From assembly GCA_011763485.2 (NCBI GenBank), contig JAANSK020208868.1:1-24376 (forward strand): a stretch of 24,376 nucleotides of DNA, given 5' to 3'. Below, piece after piece: positions 1 to 9,700 of the stretch. Position numbers and translations under genes: made by a program. Each line of letters begins with the position of its first letter. The stretch's first letter is position 1. Origin of the DNA: Isoetes engelmannii (taxonomy: Eukaryota; Streptophyta; Lycopodiopsida; Isoetales; Isoetaceae). The notes beneath the pieces are model-generated. The model had not been told where the DNA came from. It ran no database searches and worked only from the letters and a program-made list of their open reading frames with translations.

Positions 1-390
1 GGAAAATTACCAAAATACCATTAAAGTTTACCAAAATTACCAAAAAGCCACTAAACCCAGTGGTATTTTGGGAAAATAGGCCATAACCTTTTTTCAATGA
101 TCTAAATGCAAATTTGTGCATCTGAATTGGAGTTGAGAAGCTCAAGTTATAAGCTCTTGAGTTCTTCAAAACTTGAGAAATGAAAAATCTCATAACTTCA
201 TATTGTGGTCTTAGAATTGAATGATCTTATGCTTGTTAAAAAGATCCCAGCTTAATCTACAATTCATCTGAAGGACACTTGCATTCAGATCATTGGAAAA
301 ACGTTATTGCCAATTTTCTCAAAATACCACTGGGTTTAGTGGCTTTTTGGTAATTTTGGCAAATTTTAATGGTATTTTGGTAATTTTCCC
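1..390. repeat. MITE-like element with long terminal inverted repeats
   Basis: Bases 1-79 (starting GGAAAATTACCAAAATACCA) match the reverse complement of about 312-390 with only a few differences; the two arms would pair almost end to end. The middle (about 80-311) is AT-rich and has no open frame of note. The right arm has one extra G at its tip (GGGAAAATTACC), so the left tip probably lies one base before the window. The left flank is therefore unseen and no target-site duplication can be checked. The size and long arms fit a MITE or foldback-type non-autonomous DNA element; the superfamily cannot be named. Confidence 0.85.
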
Positions 391-589
391 TAGTTTATAA
401 TATCTACAGGGGAGATAGAATCTGCGCCAAGGGCAGCAGATAAGATATAGTTATGCTTCTTCCACCAAGTCTTTTGATACTTACAAAATGTAATAGTTAA
501 AGATGGAACCCACCAGAAACCATGCATAGTAGTTTATAATATCTGTAGGGGGAATAGAATTTACGCCTAATATTAAGATAGGCATAATT
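391..589. repeat. Spaced direct repeat next to the MITE
   Basis: A 38-base unit beginning TAGTTTATAATATCT and ending near GCGCC or ACGCC occurs at about 391-428 and again at about 530-567, with roughly five mismatches. The first copy starts exactly where the MITE ends. No gene is seen in this stretch. It may be old LTR or element-edge sequence belonging to the adjacent gypsy fossil. Confidence 0.6.
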
Positions 590-1112
590 ATGAGCCTCAA
601 CCAACAAACTTCAGTATACTTCAGGAGACTTCATGATGCTCTCTGGACTTTTAGAACCACTACTAAACTTACCACCAATCATACTCCATTTCACCTAGCC
701 TATGGCATTGAAGCTATACTCCTAGTTGAGTTACAGATACCCTCTTTAAGAATGGCCATGAGATTGACTTGCTACACACAAGTTTTGCAACAGGAGTGGT
801 GTCTCGTTGCATTTAGATGAAAAGCGGTAATATGATACAGAAAATGCGTTATTGAGAAACAAAGAAAAATACTATGATTCATTCAAAGCAGTGTACAAAT
901 TGCAGGGAAAGTTACAAATTGGTGAGCTAGTCTTAAAATGGGATAAAGCATGTGATAATAAAGTTTCTAAGTTTGAAAATCTTTGGAAAGGTCTTTTACT
1001 ATCATTGGTGAAGCAGGGACTCGAGGGTGTGAATTGTTGTGCTAATAAATTGAATAAAGCTCAATATACACCAAACAAAGTCATCTCGTCAATATCTACT
1101 ATCGTTACATAA
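590..1112 (+). mobile_element. Ty3/gypsy LTR-retrotransposon fossil, integrase C-terminal part
   Basis: Translated segments recall the end of a plant gypsy integrase: RRLHDALWTFRTTTKLTTNH followed by TPFHLAYGIEA matches the usual pattern (W)..ALWAYRTT...TPF.LVYG.EA, and GELVLKWDKACDN matches the later GDLVLKW segment of the integrase C-terminal region. Only this part of the polyprotein is visible, with no LTR or other domain recognised nearby. The copy is broken and looks old. A LINE fragment follows directly on its 3' side. Confidence 0.75.
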
Positions 1113-1137
1113 GATATACATGATGTGAAGCACCTAT

Positions 1138-2570
1138 ATGATAAATGCCTGGCATTGCCAGGCACACGTTTCTAGTGCTATGTATAAACTCCTGGCCAAG
1201 ATCTTTGCCAATAGGGTGAAAGTAGAGCTTCAACAAGTTATTAATCCGTGTCAGTCTGCCTTCCTCTCTAACGGGAATATTTTGGACAACTACATTGCTG
1301 CCTCAGAAGGATTACACTGGAATAAAGTCTCAGGGCAAGGTTGTCTACTTTTGAAATTAGAATTTCAACGAGCCAATGATACAATTAGTTGGCAGTTTCT
1401 AAAAAAAGCAATGATGCTTGGGATTTTCTGATACGGTTTACAATAAGATTCTAAGCTTTAATGATATTGCCTCTTCGGCCCTTTTAATCAATGGAGTTCC
1501 TACGAGACTTTTTAAATACAAAAGGGGAGTGAGACAGAGATGCCCATTGACTCCTTATCTATTTCTGATGGTGGCAGAAATAGTCACTAGACTGGCTGTG
1601 TACTTGCATGCTAAGAAACTCATCAACTGCCCGCAACTGCCAAACTTGTCAGATAATTTTGTCTTCATGCAATATGTTGATTACACTTTTCTCTTTCTCG
1701 TAAAGGGAGATAACAGTATGGTCAACTTTCTGGAAGCTATGGATAAATTTGGGAATGTCTCGGGCGTAAAACTTAACAGATCTAAATGTGCCATAATTAT
1801 GGATTCTGATAGCTCCTCAATTCAGAATATTCAGGTTATTGGGAGGGGCACTGCCACTAAGATACTTGGAGTTCCTTTGGCTCTTAATAGCTCTATCCAT
1901 GGTCTATGGGAACCTATGGTGAATAGAAGACATAAGATAGCATGGGCAGACTTGGTGAAGCGTAGGAAAAAGGGAGACCTTGGTTGCAAATCTTTATTTG
2001 TACAGGCACAGGCGCTGGATGCCAAGATAGTATGGAGAGCCTTATATGCTAGTAACCCCTCCTCTGCTCTTAAATTGGTTAGACATTGGGTAGAGCAATC
2101 ACATCCCATTGGAAGTAAAACCCTGGGACATTTACTGTCTGATTCAGTCGTCTTTCAATTAACACCAAACTCTTGTACCTCTCTTACCTTGAGGAGGATA
2201 TTAGAGGCCTGGAACCAAGCTTCTCTATGTTTCAGACGTCCTATTGCTAGACTCGAGATGCAAGAATAATGTTCTCTAACACCCTGCTTTTGCCCCAGAG
2301 GAGGTTGGTTGTCTAGCCTTGCAAGACCCCCAGAAATATATGCAGTGGTCTAAGGCAGGACTGAACACCATTGATGATTTGAAAAATGGAGATACTTGGC
2401 TTACTTGCAGAAATTAAAGGGAAAACAAAAGGATCACTGTTGGATAAAAATATCTTCTCGAGGATCATGGGGCGCCACGAGCCTAGAGACTCTTCGGGCA
2501 TTCCGGCATGGGCAAGCTCGTATTGTTGACGTGGGAACCCACAATCATCAAAATAATTTAGGCTCAAAGT
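1138..2570 (+). mobile_element. Degenerate plant LINE (L1-type), reverse transcriptase and downstream region
   Basis: Two overlapping frames encode pieces of one L1-type ORF2. Bases 1138-1431 give YKLLAKIFANRVK, VINPCQSAFLSNGNILDN and a KLEFQRANDTISWQFL block (RT fingers). Bases 1418-2269 continue with GVRQRCPLTPYLFLMVAEI (palm, usually GVRQGCPLSP) and QYVDYTFLFL near 1670-1700. The frame shifts between them around 1420-1435. The catalytic box, normally (F/Y)ADD, reads YVDY, so the second active-site aspartate is lost and the enzyme would be dead. Downstream, HKIAWADLVKRRKKGDLG matches the segment after the RT in plant LINEs, and a further open piece (about 2290-2415, TIDDLKNGDTWLT) continues it. 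The endonuclease half is absent. Confidence 0.85.
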
Positions 2571-2826
2571 TGATGTGTGGTGAACGTGGCAACCGTAAGT
2601 TGTTTTTTCAATACGGGGAAAACGAAATCTTGGCGCTGGCGCTGCTATGGCCGGCTGAGGGCAGCAGCCGCCCTCTCTTCAGTAGGTCTACACAGTGGTT
2701 CTATGCAGGCGAATCTCGGTGTTTTGGGGCTAGCGGGCCAGGGACATCATTCTATCAGAAGAATCAGAAGAAAAGATCTGTTGGAGGCTTTTCAAATCTC
2801 TTCTTTTCGGTGGCAGTTTTGTAGCA

Positions 2827-3063
2827 GGTAATCCTCTAACGAGGTTTGATTCTTTGGTGATTTTCACTATGTCTTTCTTAGAAAGACACGCTGAAAGGGT
2901 AGATCCGAAGGTAAATCCCTCTGGATGCCGGCCTATAAGGTGAAGAATTAAGGTAATCCTCTAACGAGGTTTGATTCTTTGGTGATATCACTATGTCTTT
3001 CTTAGAAAGACACGCTGAAAGGGTAGATCCGTCTGGATGCCGGCCTATAAGGTGAAGAATTAA
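2827..3063 (+). repeat. Two-copy tandem repeat, 125-base period
   Basis: Copy 1 (2827-2951) and copy 2 (2952-3063) both start GGTAATCCTCTAACGAGGTT and end GGTGAAGAATTAA. Copy 2 is 13 bases shorter: it lacks two small segments, and otherwise they are almost identical. The repeat lies inside the poly(A)-tailed retroposon, so the duplication could predate the insertion or be recent. Confidence 0.9.
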
Positions 3064-3124
3064 TTCTGCCAAAACTTGGTTAAGAAGATCATTTGCAGTT
3101 CTTTCCAGCAGGGGAAATCATAAT

Positions 3125-3216
3125 CTGTTTTCTTTGTGAAGAATTTGTCTTTCGCCTTTCCTTTCCGCTCCTGTTTTCTTTGTGAAGAATTTGTCTTTCG
3201 CCTTTCCTTTCCGCTC
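3125..3216 (+). repeat. Two-copy tandem repeat, 46-base period
   Basis: CTGTTTTCTTTGTGAAGAAT and the 26 bases after it occur at 3125-3170 and again without change at 3171-3216. It is the second tandem duplication inside the same retroposon. Confidence 0.92.
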
Positions 3217-3681
3217 TTTCTTGCTAGCAGGAAGATTCTGGTTCTACATCTGATTGTCAAGAAGGGTTTGTCAGAGGAATAACAGGTTGCAGTTTCGACC
3301 CATTAGCGCGGCAATGTGGAGATTACATTCAGGCTTTGGTTTTTTAAAGACTCCTTCAGCACTGCGGTCTTGAAGTTTCTGTTTCAGGTGTTCCTTGATG
3401 GACGATTCTTGTGTTTCAGGTGTTCTTGTTGAAGTCGTTTCTTCGGATCATCATTCAGATCTAGTTTTGATGCGGATGGAAGATAGGAGCTTCAAGATTA
3501 GCAGCTATAAGAGCATTATTTAATAAGTTTTGACAAGAACAGAATGAAGATGTTGAGTATCTCCTATAGTAATTCTGTTCTTGCTTGAAACATTGTACTT
3601 TTTTATTCTGTTTCTGTTTAATACAAAATTTCCCCTTCCTTCAAAAAAAAAAAAAAAAAAAAAAAAAGTTGATGTGTGGTG

Positions 3682-4386
3682 TTCATGGGACGTGTCAATG
3701 ATGACATCATAATGTTTGAGTCCCATAGGTGGAGGATAAAATACATTCTATTCTATCGTAATACGAGACTCTCATTTCTGACATTGCATCTCATAGTTTC
3801 CAGTTAGTTGGCAATGGCATAGTTTTAGTTTTCTATATGCTTATCCTTGCTTTCTTCTGTAGAAGACAACATCAGGCAAGCAATCGAAGCGTTTAGAAAA
3901 CCCAAACGTTCCGCTAGAGACTTGTAACAAGCGTATTCTACTTAAACATCTATTTGAGTTTTTTTAGGTGACAAGGTCATCCGACTGGCCAAATAACGGA
4001 AGGCACGCAAAAAATTTGATATTAAAGATTATTACAAAATTTCTCCTTCTGAAAAATGCGCTACCGTTCCTTGGTTAGCTTTAAACGAAATGCAAATCAC
4101 CTCATGAGTCAAAGATCTTCAGTTCTTATGTTCAATGCTAGTTAAATTGATCAGTATATTTGCAGCAATTCTAAGCAGTATTGACACAATTTACACAATA
4201 AACATGGCCTCTGCATATCATGTAGAACGCCATCCTCGTAAGATACAATAAAGTCATAATCGATGTTATTGTTACAGAAAGAATGGTGCCTTGAAAGGCC
4301 TGTATTACTTTTGAGGTATATAATCATAGGAGTGGTGCATAATGTACAAAGGTGGAAAATTTTATATATGATAAGCATTTTGATCC
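3682..4386. other. Gene-free stretch downstream of the callose synthase stop
   Basis: No coding region is recognised here. The part next to 4386 is the likely 3' untranslated region of the minus-strand gene, since it directly follows the stop codon; its end cannot be set because no clear poly(A) signal is visible. The part near 3682 continues the sequence into which the retroposon inserted. Small open frames on both strands (4151-4501, 4263-4448) show no family resemblance. Confidence 0.5.
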
Positions 4387-6742
4387 TCAGGTGGAAGCAT
4401 TTGGACGGTTGCCAGCAAGAATCAATGATATCTCCAAACCCCTGCTGAACGCTTGGTTGAAAACAAGACGTGTTTGGAAAGTGGACACAAATGGGAACCA
4501 TGAGAGAATGGCAATGGGTACAAAGATTATCAATCCCATTCCAGCATCATACAAGCGTGCAAGTGATCGAATTGGCTGCCATAATCCAATGAACTTGACA
4601 ATTGGCTTCCATGCTATTGCAATCTGATCATCCAACATGAAACATGTGAGTACAACATAGATACATAAATCAGTTGTTTCTAGACACAATCACTCTACCG
4701 AAAGTATAGCCCAGCCTGTGGGAATAAGTGCTAATCCGCTTGCAAATAAGTCCGCTGTTGTAAGCCTTGTTGCAGCAACAGCAGCAATAACACCACCCAA
4801 GATGAGCATGAAAGCGAAGCCTTGGAAAAGGCGAAGAAACAGTTGAAGATTGGTCGCGCTCTTTTGACTTGTTGTGAAAATCTGAAGACAGAAACATGGT
4901 GTATTAATAAAGCTAAACTCGTCATGATCATTCTAAATGATTAGTTACCTTCATAACCAGTATCAACCCCACGAATACTAGCCAAGATATTCCATAAACC
5001 TGCCAGAATGTACAATATTATTTAAAATGATATTGTTCTCGCATATTCAAGAAAAAGCATGTTGGAGTTCTAGAGCTAAAACTCACAGTTATGCTGGTGC
5101 TGCCACCTGCAGCACTAAGATGATAGACAACCCCATATTGGAAAATAAAAAACCGCAGGCTCAAGATAGTTTCCAAAACCCTTGAGCGCAAGGACCGTAG
5201 GTGTGCCTGAGCGTAAACATGTCAAATATATTAAATCAATTATATTAAATACAGCGTGTCCAAAACAGGAATTCTAATACTTCAAGAAAGACGAGTATGG
5301 CATCTATCCATTATATCTGTACAAGGACATGCTATCTTAGACGCCACTAAGCATTGAGGAGGAGCTTCGATCACACAATCCATTGGGGGTGGGGAAAGGG
5401 GAGCTCTTTGTTACATATAAGACAGGAAATGTACTTTACCTGCTCCTCATCCCACCATTTTTCCCAGCTTTCATCCTCCTTAACTCCAACGCCTCCTTTG
5501 TAGAGAAGCCAACTTGTCCAATTATCAAAATCATCCACAGTTCTGGAAAAAACGGGCAAATACTGAATTAGAAATAAATTAATAAGGAAAGTTACAATAA
5601 TGACACAAGATCTTAAGAAATGAAGTTTACTTTTGCCATTCAAACCCAGAAGGATTGAACAAGTATGGTGCATATAACCAGGATAGTGCAAGGAACCAGC
5701 TGCTGAATGTAAGGAGGATGTAGCTGAGGGAATTTTTACTTGAGCCATAAGCTACGTAAACAATTAACAACATTACAACCTCCAACCTGCATACACGGTA
5801 TTAATAGTCAATTTCTAGCATACACACAACTAAAACCATACACGCAAAGAGTTATTGGCATATCGTTACGCTTTGACAAAATGACTTCGCGAATACAGCC
5901 TATAGTTTTCTGCAAATTTGATATGCTGAACAACAAATCCCCTTCCAGTTGCCCGGTACTGCATATATAACGCACACATCAGTACATAGAAATGTAGTAA
6001 TAAATAGAGAGCCAAGGCTAATGTTGAGATGATCACCTTTGCACCCCCATGTAAAATTGTGCGGCCAAAATAGTGGCTTCTAGTTCCTAAAGAAAAGGTA
6101 AAGAATACTGAACACAGTTGGAGCTGCATTGTAATGAAGCTAATAATAGCCTGCCTTGAAAAATGGCGCCGTTCAGATTTTGGACACGCATATTTGTTAA
6201 ATAAAAAGGGGAAGAAAAAAGTACCCTTAGGACTCCCAGTTCCAGTAGAAAGCACACAATCATTGGAATTGCAGTAAATATTCCTATTTGATAAAGAAAC
6301 TGAGCATTCAATACACTCTGAAGAGCTGCATTGTCAAGGACTTCAGCTCTGTTTTTTATATCTTTCTCAACACCTGACAAGCACTGCAGCCCATGTTGTA
6401 TTATTACCAGTGCTTTCGCATTTGGAAATTTAAGCAAATAGATTATACCAGGTACGCCCTTCCATAGAGAAAAGCATAAACAGTCCACACAGTCATCTGT
6501 ATAAAGTGAATGGTTATTTACTGTCTTGGCAAAGGAAAACAGCGTCCTATTGGCTAGAAACATACCAGCGTACAGATGTAATATCCAACAGAAGTATAAA
6601 AAAATGACAACATCCGGAAGAAGTCGAACAGATTCCCAAGTCTATAAACGTCTCTGCTTAGCATCTGTTCACCGTTCCCACTTGAAACCTTTGCTTCGAA
6701 TAGCGCAATTTGATTTAACCCAACATCACGACCTTTTCCAAC
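4387..6742 (-). CDS. Callose synthase exons 31-41 of the window: C-terminal membrane cluster and stop
   Basis: These encode roughly residues 1023-1500 of the visible protein. They start with VGKGRDVGLNQIALFEAKVS and RDVYRLGNLFDFFRMLSFFY, then alternate hydrophobic spans with conserved loops: FLYGRAYL, LNAQFLYQIGIFTAIPM, FITMQLQLCSVFFTFSLGTR, HYFGRTILHGGAK, YRATGRGFVVQHIKFAENYR, LYSRSHFVKALEVVMLLIVY, APYLFNPSGFEWQKTVDDFD, WTSWLLYKGGVGVK, LETILSLRFFIFQYGVVYHL, PTGWAILS, ARLYDAGMG, SWFPFVSTFQTRLVFNQAF, SRGLEISLILAGNRPNAST and TGA at 4389-4387. The tail SRGLEISLILAG points to the GSL8/GSL10 branch. One oddity is cysteine in CLSG where the remembered homologues have ALSG. No standard AATAAA poly(A) signal is seen on the minus strand in the 230 bases after the stop. 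Confidence 0.95.
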
Positions 6743-9700
6743 CTATATAAGGAGCTCAAAGAATTAAAAATGCTGGACACCAAACAAAAGGGGCATTCTA
6801 TATCATCAAAAACTAAAGTGTGCATACCAAAAAAGGAGCATTCTATATCATTGAAAACTAAAGCAGGCATATGAGCGTATTTCTCAAGTTACACCAATTT
6901 ACTGGATGATCATAATAAGGATCAGGATAGTCTGATCTGTTTAAGCAAGCGAACAAATTCATTTGTAAATGGCATATTGCAATGGACCATTTTTTTTCTT
7001 TATGTCCTTACTGAATGCAGGCGTTTCAAGCAGGAATTAAGATGTGGTGTGGAATAAAGCTCTTGTATTCTGATTATTCTATAAAGCTCCACGAAGATGT
7101 CTCATGTCAGTATACTTACCTGTATATACTCATGATGCGTAATGTTCCCCTGGCGTAGTGTAGAATTGAAACCTGGAAACCAAATTACAATGGGTATACA
7201 TCTGTAAGAGGCAAAGACATTCAGAGGGCAAGAAAGAAGGTAGATTGATGGTTGTAGTGGCATAATACCTGCAAATATGTCTTCACTAATGTTTATTACG
7301 CGTGAAGCTTTGCTAATTCCTCCTCTGGTTATGTGAAACACTCTATCAAACACATCAGGATGTCCATAATGCATCCTCACCCTGCAGAACATGAACATGC
7401 TAAATGTGTAAACACAAGCCAAGAAAGTTGTAGACATAAGAATGCACTATTTCAAGGTTTTGAACTTTTTGTTTGGTCCATTCAGGTAAAAAATGAGAAT
7501 ATATTCATGATCTCCTAAAGGCCCTGGGGACGTGGCTAACAGAATCAGATGCTGCAATGAGCCTCAAACATTTTCAGACAGCCTTCATATGCTGTTGAAC
7601 AGATTCATGTTCAATGGTTGGATCTAGCACATGTTGAATGTTCTCTCTTTCGCCAGTCCCCCTTGGTTCTAATTTATGTGCAGCTGTTCTCAAGAAAAAA
7701 AGCAGGTATTTTCTTATACATATAAAAAAATAGAAATTGTCTAGATATGTCTTGTGTATCAAGATATAAACTGACTAAGGAAATTATCTACAGGAACCAC
7801 TTATGAGTATGGCATATTGCTTTCAACTGTGGATGCTTAGCATATTGTAAACATGATAGAAATTACTTGAGAGGATTTGCCAAGACGCGTTGACCAAGTG
7901 TCACAAAGCTACTCTCTTGGTTGGACATGAACCAAGCCAGTGAAGATACACTGCCATGCATTGAAAGGAAGCAATTAGTATAGCTATAGACACGAAACAG
8001 TGCATGGAAAAAATATATCAATGCAATTACCTTCCAGTAAAAACATGTTCCCGAACACCCAGAATTGATGGTTTCCTGATACCGTGTTTTATGTCAAATT
8101 CTTCAAGCAAATTCCTCATTTTATAGGCCTCTTCGAAATAGTTATCCTATGAAATATTAGAAAAGTTATAGAATAATAGAGATACAGTATGTCCGATATT
8201 TGTGCAACATCCTTATGCCAGAGGACAGAATTCTCACCTGGTTCATGTCAATGGTTTGAATTGCATCTCCGCGTGTGAAAATAATTGCATGATTCTGGTT
8301 TTCTGGCTTTCCTTCGCCGATTTTAGGATTTCCAGGTAATTTGATAGAATATATCTCCTATGAAAATGGGTAAGTAACCTAGTGACATCTAAACATCAGG
8401 TAACATTAAAAACATTAACAACCTGATCCTTGCCAGTAGTATCTGCCTTGATGAGCTTTGAATAGAACTCCTTATGAACCTTTCCGTTGCTATCAACCTT
8501 CTCAACAACATCAATATAGGCCACCCTTAATGCTTCATTTCTGAGAGAAAAACAGGAAAATTTAGATTACTATCGATGTTTAACAGTCTGCAAGAGATAG
8601 TTTGGTCTATAAGTGGTGCATAACTACTAGATGAACAAAGAGGGACTTAATTTAGGCAAAAAAGATTTTATTAGCATCAGCATGTCATTTTAAATTATAA
8701 GGCGAGGTGAAGAGGTTATGATTTCCAATTGGGCCCAAACAAAAATAATAACGATAGAGCATCTGGCAGATCCTGATGACTTGGCTGGAAAACCCTCATC
8801 CTTCTGAATTTTCTGTTCAGACCCTTCTGCAACACACTGCGTGAACTCACAATCTAACATTCGAATAAAGAAGCTTTACATCTGACAGGAAAGAAATTTA
8901 GTAACATCTATAGTGGACCCACAGGCCAAGAACATACAAATATATGGATAGGCAGGCGGTCGGACAGCCTAGATGGCCTCTTCCTCACATCTAACAAGTG
9001 GAAGGCCTGGATAGCCTCTTCCTTACATCTCATAATGTAGTCCTCCCTTACCCTGGCTTCTTTGAAAATATAAAAGCTTGGTAATCTGTATCCTCAATAT
9101 TGACACACGCTAATGGTGACTTATTCCCTGTTTTACATGACTGATAGCGTCCAATGAATGTGCCATATCAGCAATGATTGTGCTTTTCTATCTTGCTGCT
9201 TGTTTTACTTCCGTAGAGGTTGCTAATGTCACTTTCATGGGGTTTTCTTTGGGCAGCTGACTGTCCTTGTTTGTCTTAGCCCACTTGGGCTGATGCTGTT
9301 TTTTCTATCGAGGATACTCCTTTGTTTCTTGCAAGCTCATTAACAAATGAAGATACACAATTTCTGGTCATAGTACTTCATAAGCTGCCGTAAGGATGTC
9401 CGAGAAAATGATCTTTACTACATCATGAGGTACTGAAGCTGTATGGATAACCAAGCATTCTAGACAATATCACAATCTAAGGCCGGGGAGAAAAGGAGTC
9501 CTAAAATAAGGGTAAATCATCTTGCAAACTGGAACATATCTTATTAACACGACCCTGAAGAATGTAGGAATGAAAGAAAGAAAAAACGCAAGAAAAATAT
9601 GAACAAAATTTGAACGAGAAAAATATGAACAAAATGCAAGAAGGCAGGAATGAGCAGATTCAAAATGTTGAATGTTTCCGGTGTCATTGTCCTTTAAGCT

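Larger units (their letters stand above)
2583..3667 (+). mobile_element. Poly(A)-tailed retroposon with target-site duplication, inserted in LINE-derived sequence
   Basis: The 14-base sequence GTTGATGTGTGGTG occurs at 2569-2582 and again at 3668-3681, directly after a run of 25 A (3643-3667). This is the signature of target-primed reverse transcription. The 1,085-base insert starts GC-rich (about 2630-2680), contains two internal tandem duplications, and ends TTTAATACAAAATTTCCCC before the A run, an end typical of plant LINE-type transcripts. No reverse transcriptase is seen in it, so it is a 5'-truncated or non-autonomous LINE relative, or a retrocopy of an unknown transcript. The perfect duplication and long A run suggest it is much younger than the LINE around it. 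A frame of 84 residues at 2577-2831 is not recognisable. Confidence 0.88.

Noticed and set aside
1147-1165. Short perfect inverted repeat (TGCCTGGCATTGCCAGGCA) at the LINE's left edge
   Set aside because: Nine-base arms with a one-base centre and no T run; too small to call a terminator or element end.
4151-4501. Minus-strand open frame of 116 codons overlapping the last exon
   Set aside because: It is another frame over the end of the callose synthase and its 3' flank, with no recognisable domain.
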